In this document: positions 6,252 through 11,170 of the stretch, in pieces
How positions within the stretch are numbered: position 1 is the stretch's first letter
Layout of the letters: each line of letters starts with the position of its first letter
Assembly (NCBI GenBank): GCA_002404095.1
Contig: DHJA01000081.1
Location: 1 to 11,170 of the forward strand
DNA: 11,170 nucleotides
Source: Planctomycetaceae bacterium UBA4732
Lineage (GTDB): Bacteria > Planctomycetota > Planctomycetia > Gemmatales > Gemmataceae
Direction of reading: 5' to 3'
Translations under genes and position numbers: made by a program
Notes under the pieces: model-generated
Told to the model about the DNA's origin: nothing
The model's database searches: none
The model's input: only the letters and a program-made list of their open reading frames with translations

Positions 6252-6272
6252 GCCAATCGCTCCGCGATTGGC
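6252..6272 (+). terminator. Hairpin after the 5931-6245 gene
   Basis: GCCAATCGC, loop TCC, GCGATTGGC form a perfect 9-bp stem starting 7 bp after the stop codon. There is no strong U-tract after it, so it is a possible but weak intrinsic terminator. The rest of the gap to 6416 holds a purine-rich tract (6299-6336) and a weaker 6-bp stem (6355-6360 with 6369-6374), and no gene that I can see. Confidence 0.5.
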
Positions 6273-6416
6273 TTGGACTGTTACATCTCTGTAGGTTTGA
6301 AAAGGGAAAGAAAAAGGGTGGAGATGGAGGGAACGGGCGGCCCTGCTTGGTCCGCGGCGCAACCTCCGGCGCCGTTTCCGAGAGCATCGGGTAGGTGCAT
6401 CCACGATAAGGCTGCG

Positions 6417-6833
6417 TTAAGCCCGCAGAAAGGCGCCGGGAGAAACATTAAAGACCTTGGCGAGCCGAACCACCTGATTCTTGGTGAGCGAGCGGCCGCC
6501 GTTCAGAATGGCGGATAGAGTGGACTGCGCAATGGCGGCCTTTTTTGCGAGCTTCGCTTGGCTCAGTTCGTTGGACCGCATTAGCTCACGTAACACGTCC
6601 GCTTCCGACGCGTCTGGAATCGGATAATGGTGATCCTCGTAGGTTTCGACCAGATCGGTCAGGGCGTCCAGATATTCCCGCGCCCCCTCATCAAGGTCGT
6701 GTTGCAGCAACTGATCCATTTTTTCCTGGGCTATGCCCAAATGGTCGTCGTCCCGAACGTGCGTGAGAGGGAACTGGCGCACCAACTCGAAGTAGGTATC
6801 AGGCAGCGTTCGGACTGCGTTTTTGACGGCCAT
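6417..6833 (-). CDS. higA: HigA-type antitoxin with XRE helix-turn-helix
   Basis: A 138-residue antitoxin and repressor. The C-terminal third is an XRE-type HTH: VLRELMRSNELSQAKLAKKA, then AIAQSTLSAILNGGRSLTKN and VVRLAKVFNVSPGAFL, the usual HigA layout. The N-terminal half is acidic (DDDHLGIAQEKMDQLLQHDL, EYLDALTDLVETYEDHH) and probably neutralises the toxin. The start at 6833 has a near-perfect ribosome-binding site, AAGGAGGTGAGCG before ATG. It follows higB by 12 bp on the same strand, the toxin-first order typical of higBA modules. It presumably binds the palindrome at 7274-7296 in the shared promoter to repress the pair. The family is confident; the target is inferred. Confidence 0.9.
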   Translation of the reverse strand: MAVKNAVRTLPDTYFELVRQFPLTHVRDDDHLGIAQEKMDQLLQHDLDEGAREYLDALTDLVETYEDHHYPIPDASEADVLRELMRSNELSQAKLAKKAAIAQSTLSAILNGGRSLTKNQVVRLAKVFNVSPGAFLRA

Positions 6834-6845
6834 CGCTCACCTCCT

Positions 6846-7235
6846 TCATTTTCGCCTGCGGGTAGCAGGAGCATCGTTCCCGGGCGCCTTCTTCGTGTGG
6901 GCTGGCTTCTTTGGCGGGGGCTGGTGACATCCGCAGTCATCGACCCAGTGCTTCTTGTCGTACTCCCGATGGTCCATCACCCGCAGGACGTAAAGGATGC
7001 CTTTGACATAGTTTATTCGTCCGATCAGCCGGAAGCGGTTGTTGCCCACGTCGAACACGACGCAGTTTCCGACCTGATCGGCGGACCCAAACGTCTGCCG
7101 GAGCGCCCCGAAGTTGTTCCACGCGGCGTTCTCGGCGAGTTTGTACCAGGCCGATAGGCTTCTTTGCGAAGACGCGGCGTCGTTCTTGCGGGATACCCAA
7201 AACTCCCGCAACCGCCATTTAGAGATGACGCGCAC
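6846..7235 (-). CDS. higB: HigB-type toxin with a C-terminal tail
   Basis: A 129-residue member of the HigB (RelE-superfamily) mRNA interferase family. Diagnostic segments are RVISKWRLREFW at the start, AWYKLAENAAWNNFGALRQT (29-48), FGSADQVGN (49-57), VFDVGNNRFRLIGRINY (60-76) and the final YVLRVMDHREYDKKHW (82-97). The open frame extends to 7262, but the GTG at 7235 is chosen because family members begin with the equivalent of (M)RVISK. Canonical HigB proteins stop shortly after the EYDK..W motif; here about 32 residues follow, with a CGCH cluster and a Pro/Lys-rich, basic end (RRRK). Toxin and antitoxin are 12 bp apart. The core looks complete, so the module may be functional. Confidence 0.88.
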   Translation of the reverse strand: MRVISKWRLREFWVSRKNDAASSQRSLSAWYKLAENAAWNNFGALRQTFGSADQVGNCVVFDVGNNRFRLIGRINYVKGILYVLRVMDHREYDKKHWVDDCGCHQPPPKKPAHTKKAPGNDAPATRRRK

Positions 7236-7271
7236 GCAACACCTGTCCGCGGCCAAAATCACCCAATGGCA

Positions 7272-7299
7272 ATACTAATCGCAAATTGCGATAAGTCAA
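7272..7299 (-). promoter_or_regulatory. higBA promoter with embedded palindromic operator
   Basis: On the minus strand TTGACT (7299-7294), a 16-bp spacer and TAGTAT (7277-7272) form a plausible promoter about 37 bp before the higB start. A 23-bp inverted repeat at 7274-7296 (ACTAATCGCAA, central A, TTGCGATAAGT; 10 of 11 pairs) fills the spacer and runs into both boxes. This is where a HigA repressor dimer would block RNA polymerase. Binding itself is inferred. Confidence 0.75.
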
Positions 7300-7411
7300 T
7301 GAAAACGGCGATAGGTTATAGTCGGCGTGCGCCGGTTGGTACGGCAACCAACGAATCTGTTCCCTACAATACAGGAAGATAGGCCGTTCGCCAGAATCGG
7401 AGGAGTATTCC

Positions 7412-8041
7412 ATGCCCATTCACGATTGGACGCGCGTGGACGCGGGAACCTTCCATCACTTTCACCTGAGCTGGACGTGCGCTCTCAGTGACGTTCTCAA
7501 CACTGGCGGCTTACCGCCGGACTACTATGCGCTAATGGAGCAGTCCGGCGACGACCCCTTCGCAACCGACATTGAAGAAGAACAATATAGCCGTAAAGCC
7601 GACCGCATCTCGATCCGACATCGCCTTGGCCGCGTCATCGCTGTCATCGAAATCGTTTCGCCAGGAAACAAGAGCAGTCGGGATGCGCTCCGCGCCTTTG
7701 TCGAGAAGGCGACGGACCTGCTTCGGGAGGGCGTTCACCTTCTGATCATCGATCTGTTTCCACCGACCCGGCGCGATCCCCAGGGTATCCATAAGGCAAT
7801 CTGGGACGAACTGAAGGACGAGCCGTTCGAGTTGCCGGCCGATAAACCGCTTACCTTGGCCGCTTGCTCGGCGGGTGTCGTCAAGACGGCCTATGTCCAG
7901 CCGGTCGCCGTGGGAGATTTGCTACCTGAAATGCCGTTATTCCTCGAACCCGAAGCCCATGTACCGGCGCCGCTGGAAGCGACCTACCAGACGGCTTGGA
8001 ATTCCTGCCCCGCCGTACTCAAAGAACTGTTGACGCCGTAG
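7412..8041 (+). CDS. DUF4058 family protein, apparently internally shortened
   Basis: A 209-residue protein of unknown function in the DUF4058 family, frequent in planctomycetes and cyanobacteria. It shows MPIHDWTRVDAGTFHHFHLS at the start, LPPDYYALMEQ, then KADRISIRHRLGRVIAVIEI, VSPGNKSSRDALRAFVEKA, LLIIDLFPPTRRDPQGIHKA and a C-terminal VPAPLEATYQTAWN. From memory, full-length relatives have a further 45-50 residues with a PDVLTL motif between YYAL.EQ and the KA.RI.IRH segment. Here only about 20 residues join them, so an in-frame internal deletion is likely. The E, K and D-rich core (EIVSPGNK) has a look reminiscent of restriction-endonuclease-like folds, which is speculation. GGAGGAG precedes the ATG. 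It diverges from higBA and ends at a palindrome. Confidence 0.9.
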   Translation: MPIHDWTRVDAGTFHHFHLSWTCALSDVLNTGGLPPDYYALMEQSGDDPFATDIEEEQYSRKADRISIRHRLGRVIAVIEIVSPGNKSSRDALRAFVEKATDLLREGVHLLIIDLFPPTRRDPQGIHKAIWDELKDEPFELPADKPLTLAACSAGVVKTAYVQPVAVGDLLPEMPLFLEPEAHVPAPLEATYQTAWNSCPAVLKELLTP

Positions 8042-8042
8042 A

Positions 8043-8072
8043 GCGAACGGCCGGCGTAAGCCGGCCGTTCGC
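8043..8072. repeat. 13-bp perfect palindrome between convergent genes
   Basis: GCGAACGGCCGGC, loop GTAA, GCCGGCCGTTCGC. It begins 1 bp after the DUF4058 stop codon and lies between it and the convergent DUF3467 gene, so it can serve as a bidirectional terminator. It shares the GCGTAAGC core with the hairpin at 4955-5034, suggesting a dispersed repeat family. No U-tract on either side. Confidence 0.8.
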
Positions 8073-8087
8073 CCATAAAGGCCGTAC

Positions 8088-8435
8088 TCAACCTTGGCGC
8101 CCGCCCGGCGACCGCGCACGCTTGTTGACGTCGATTTCGAGGACGCCAAAAGTCTGTTCGTGCTGCTGAACGGCGCGGTGCAAAGCGATGAGCAGCCGCT
8201 TGGCCGTAAAGAAGTTCAGGACGAGGCGGTGCGTGATCTTGATCGGCTCGGTGGGGTGCGGCGCCATCTGCGGATTCAGGCCGAAGTCGAGGACCAATTC
8301 CTCGGGCGTCTGCGCCACCCGGCAGAAATTGGCGTAGGCCTCCGACATGCGGTTGTAGTCCAGCGAATAGTCCTGCTGGATGACGGCCGGCGCGGGCGGC
8401 GGCGTGGGAATCGGGTCTTTGTCGTTGTCCGCCAT
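8088..8435 (-). CDS. DUF3467 family protein
   Basis: A 115-residue cytosolic protein of unknown function. The core NRMSEAYANFCRVAQTPEEL, VLDFGLNPQ, IKITHRLVLNFFTAKRLLIA and a final EQTFGVLEIDV matches the DUF3467 family as I know it (VLDFG, HR.V..FTAKRL, FG.IEID). A Pro-rich linker (PIPTPPPAPA) precedes the domain, and the end is basic (KRARSPGGRQG). AGGAG lies 7-8 bp before the ATG at 8435. It follows msrB by 56 bp on the same strand and may be cotranscribed, but a functional link to methionine sulfoxide repair is not known. It converges with the DUF4058 gene. Confidence 0.88.
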   Translation of the reverse strand: MADNDKDPIPTPPPAPAVIQQDYSLDYNRMSEAYANFCRVAQTPEELVLDFGLNPQMAPHPTEPIKITHRLVLNFFTAKRLLIALHRAVQQHEQTFGVLEIDVNKRARSPGGRQG

Positions 8436-8491
8436 GTGCGGTGCTCCTGGGTTAAAACGGTTTCGGATGACTCCGCTATTCTAAAGAAGCG

Positions 8492-8929
<438 letters not shown>

Positions 8930-9027
8930 GAGAATCACTCCTGATATAAAAAACGTCGTTTAGCCGCAACCCAAAGGGGAGCGCGTATCCGCTATCATTG
9001 TAAGAGGGCCAATCGGGGAAAAGAAAT

Positions 9028-9834
9028 ATGAGCGCCAAGTCGAGCATCGAGTGGACCGACGCGACGTGGAACCCGGTGCGCGGCTGCACCAAGATCAGTC
9101 CGGGTTGTACGCACTGCTACGCCGAGACGTTCGCCGAGCGGTTTCGCGGAGTTCCCGGACATCCTTACGAGCAGGGATTCGACCTTCGTCTGATCCCCGG
9201 CAAACTGGCCGAGCCGCTCAAATGGCAGGCGCCGAAGATGATCTTCGTCAACTCCATGAGCGATCTGTTTCACCAGGATGTATCCGACGAATACATCGAG
9301 CAAACGGCCCGCGTCATGGAGACGGCGAACTGGCACACCTATCAGGTTCTCACCAAGCGCTCGGAAAGGCTGCGCGCCCTTCTGAAGACCCGTTTACGTT
9401 TCGCGGCCGACTTACCGCACATATGGTGGGGAGTTAGCGTGGAGGACCGCAAATACGGCTTACCGCGCGTGGACCATTTACGTTCCGCGCCCGCGGTGGT
9501 GCGATTTCTGTCGGTCGAACCGTTGCTGGAAGATCTCGGCGCCATCGACCTGACCGGCATTCATTGGGTGATCGTGGGCGGCGAAAGCGGGCCGGGCGCG
9601 CGGCCTCTTTACAAATCGTGGGTATTAAATATCCGTGATCGCTGCGCCGCACGAAACATACCCTTCTTCTTCAAACAATGGGGCGGAGTCCGCAAGTCCG
9701 AAGCGGGGCGAGAAATCGATGGGATAACATATGACGGCTTGCCGAATCGTGGGCCGATCCGAACCGTATCACGCGAAGAGCGTTTAGCGATTCTCGCCGA
9801 AGTGAAGGAACGCTTGTCCCTGCCCGTCGTTTAG
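9028..9834 (+). CDS. Phage Gp37/Gp68-like (DUF5131) three-cysteine protein
   Basis: A 268-residue protein of the DUF5131 family, also named phage Gp37/Gp68. It is recognised by SIEWTDATWNPVRGCTKISP and GCTHCYAE, giving Cys20, Cys27 and Cys30 (CX6CX2C), a radical-SAM-like cluster motif. Further family segments are MIFVNSMSDLFH (71-82), the stretch around HTYQVLTKR, WWGVSVED, RFLSVEPLLEDLG, WVIVGGESGPGARP and FFFKQWGG. The biochemical role is unknown; related three-Cys proteins are often encoded beside a TcmP partner, which is absent here. GGGGAAAAG precedes the ATG. It diverges from msrB, and a gap of about 50 bp separates it from the next gene. Family assignment is confident; the cluster-binding inference is from the motif only. 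Confidence 0.92.
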   Translation: MSAKSSIEWTDATWNPVRGCTKISPGCTHCYAETFAERFRGVPGHPYEQGFDLRLIPGKLAEPLKWQAPKMIFVNSMSDLFHQDVSDEYIEQTARVMETANWHTYQVLTKRSERLRALLKTRLRFAADLPHIWWGVSVEDRKYGLPRVDHLRSAPAVVRFLSVEPLLEDLGAIDLTGIHWVIVGGESGPGARPLYKSWVLNIRDRCAARNIPFFFKQWGGVRKSEAGREIDGITYDGLPNRGPIRTVSREERLAILAEVKERLSLPVV

Positions 9835-9887
9835 ATACATCCTACCTTGTGGCGCCCTTCCCCTGGTCCTTGCTTTGAGGATGATTC

Positions 9888-11138
9888 ATGCGACTCCGCT
9901 TCTGGCTCGCCGCGCTCGCCTTGCCCGTTCCGTTATTCGCGGTCCTCTCCGTTCTGCCCGCCGCCGATGTCGTTCCGACCGCGGCGCCCGCCGACGCCAT
10001 CACCTGGAAAAAGACCGTCCTGGACCCGGTGTTCCGCTCCGAAGGGGTCGCGGTCGCCGACGTGAACAAAGACGGCAAGATGGACGTGATCAACGGCGAG
10101 GCGTGGTACGAGGCGCCCGATTGGAAGATGCACCCGATCCGCAAACTCGGTGATTACGGCAAAGGCGACGGCCCCTACAGCCATAGCTTCGCCTGCTGGG
10201 CCGAAGACCTCAACGGCGACGGCTGGCCGGACCTCATCGTCATCGACTTCCCCGGCGCGCCCTGCTACTGGCTGGAAAATCCCAAGGGCGCCGACGGGGA
10301 TTGGAAACAGCACGAAATCTGGCACAGCGCCTGTAACGAGACGCCGCAGTACCTGGACCTATTCGGCGACGGCAAGCGCGAGTTAGTGATGGGTTTCCAG
10401 CCGAAGGGCAAGGAAAACGAAGGCCAGATGGCATGGTTTACGCCGGGCAAAGACCCGACTCAGACTTGGGAGATGCACCCGATCAGCGAGCCGAGCGCAC
10501 CCGGCAAACCCGTTCCCGGCACATTCCGCTTCTCGCACGGCCTCGGCGCCGGCGACGTGAACGGCGACGGCCGGGCCGACGTGATCTGCACCGGCGGCTG
10601 GTGGGAGCAACCCGCCGACGCCAAGACGACGGACAAAGCGTGGAAGTTCCATCCCGCCGATCTCGGCCCGGACTGCTCCGATATGTTCGCTTACGACATG
10701 GACGGCGACGGCAAAGCGGACATTCTCAGCAGCTCCGCGCACAACTACGGCATCTGGGCGCACATTCAGAAAGCGAACGCCAGCGGCGATCCGTCGTTTC
10801 TGAAAGTGGACCTTTTCCCCCATCTATTCTCTCAATCCCACGCCATGCACTTTGTCGATATCAACGGCGACGGGCTGAAGGATTTAGTAACGGGCAAGCG
10901 CTGGTGGGCGCACGGCTCGCACGGCGACGTTGATCCGAATGCGCCGGCCGTGATCTACTGGTTCGAGGCGAAGAAACAGGACGGCGTGACGACGTTCACG
11001 CCGCATTTGATCGACAACGACTCCGGCGTCGCCACGCAGTTCGCGGTGGCGGACGTGAACGGCGACGGCCTCTTGGATATTGTCGTCTCGAATAAGAAGG
11101 GGACGTGCATTATCGAGCAAGTGCGGGCGAAGAAGTAA
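9888..11138 (+). CDS. Secreted FG-GAP/VCBS-repeat beta-propeller protein
   Basis: A 416-residue exported protein. Residues 1-26 are a signal peptide (basic MRLR, hydrophobic core to about Pro24-Ala25-Ala26). The mature part carries seven spaced calcium-loop motifs of the D-x-N-x-D-G-x-x-D type, at about residues 58-66, 107-115, 157-165 (degenerate, LFGDGKRE), 223-231, 270-278, 324-332 and 389-397. Seven such units suit a seven-bladed FG-GAP/VCBS beta-propeller, as in integrin-like domains. Trp-rich strands (WYEAPDWKMHP, GGWWEQP, KRWWAHG) recur. There is no enzymatic domain or anchor, so a binding or structural role outside the cytoplasm is likely. GAGG lies 7 bp before the ATG. Such proteins are abundant in planctomycetes, where their roles are mostly unknown. 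Confidence 0.92.
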   Translation: MRLRFWLAALALPVPLFAVLSVLPAADVVPTAAPADAITWKKTVLDPVFRSEGVAVADVNKDGKMDVINGEAWYEAPDWKMHPIRKLGDYGKGDGPYSHSFACWAEDLNGDGWPDLIVIDFPGAPCYWLENPKGADGDWKQHEIWHSACNETPQYLDLFGDGKRELVMGFQPKGKENEGQMAWFTPGKDPTQTWEMHPISEPSAPGKPVPGTFRFSHGLGAGDVNGDGRADVICTGGWWEQPADAKTTDKAWKFHPADLGPDCSDMFAYDMDGDGKADILSSSAHNYGIWAHIQKANASGDPSFLKVDLFPHLFSQSHAMHFVDINGDGLKDLVTGKRWWAHGSHGDVDPNAPAVIYWFEAKKQDGVTTFTPHLIDNDSGVATQFAVADVNGDGLLDIVVSNKKGTCIIEQVRAKK

Positions 11139-11150
11139 TTTATCCCAAAA

Positions 11151-11169
11151 GGGCGGGGAAACCCCGCCC
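11151..11169 (+). terminator. GC-rich hairpin after the propeller gene
   Basis: GGGCGGGG, loop AAA, CCCCGCCC form a perfect 8-bp stem 12 bp after the stop codon, preceded by a short A-run (AAAA). The window ends one base later, so the presence of a U-tract cannot be judged. It is probably an intrinsic terminator for the propeller gene. Confidence 0.65.
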
Positions 11170-11170
11170 C

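Noticed and set aside
6017..6394. Plus-strand 125-residue frame overlapping the 5931-6245 gene
   Set aside because: Arg-rich shadow product without a ribosome-binding site; the overlapping 5931 frame has a good ribosome-binding site and balanced composition.
7335..7352. GTTGGT / ACCAAC short inverted repeat upstream of the DUF4058 gene
   Set aside because: A 6-bp stem is expected by chance often enough in this window, and no promoter element lines up with it.
8930..9027. Possible promoter boxes between msrB and the DUF5131 gene (TATCAT at 8993, TATATC on the minus strand)
   Set aside because: Neither has a convincing -35 box at the right distance, so no promoter is claimed.

Overview
The window looks like a chromosomal segment of a planctomycete (Planctomycetota). 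This is inferred from the GC-rich sequence, a DUF4058 protein with the N-terminus MPIHDWTRVDAG, a secreted FG-GAP/VCBS propeller protein, several small toxin-antitoxin modules, and GC-rich palindromes of the kind scattered through planctomycete genomes. No rRNA, tRNA, CRISPR array or transposase was seen.

Left half (about 68-5634, all minus strand): an iron-sulfur cluster assembly (SUF) locus read right to left. A strong sigma70-type promoter (5634-5607) drives an Rrf2-family regulator with three cysteines. A 29-bp perfect hairpin follows, then sufB, sufC and sufD. SufB, SufC and SufD form the SufBC2D scaffold/ATPase; sufS and sufU are not in the window and may lie beyond its left edge. Unusually, sufB and sufC are separated by four small genes: three paralogous antitoxin-like proteins (3448-3191, 3161-2907, 2565-2290) and one RelE/ParE-like toxin (2910-2662). 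The first 33 bp of sufC occur twice, once at the real sufC start and once 395 bp upstream as a 12-codon ghost. This suggests that the third antitoxin-like gene was inserted at, or duplicated into, the sufC start. A second palindrome supplies the sufC stop codon.

Middle (5744-7299): remains of toxin-antitoxin loci. There is a hicA gene split by a frameshift, followed by an unrecognised small gene where hicB would be expected. Next is an apparently intact higB-higA pair on the minus strand with a palindromic operator embedded in its promoter. HigB carries an unusual Pro/Lys-rich C-terminal tail.

Right half (7412-11170): a DUF4058 gene that seems to lack an internal segment, converging across a 13-bp-stem palindrome on DUF3467 and msrB (minus strand). 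Then come a phage Gp37/Gp68-like (DUF5131) three-cysteine protein and a secreted seven-motif Ca-binding propeller protein that ends at a GC-rich terminator-like hairpin at the window edge.

The most notable feature is the toxin-antitoxin and paralogue insertion inside the suf operon together with the duplicated sufC start. No wholly new system could be demonstrated from sequence reading alone.
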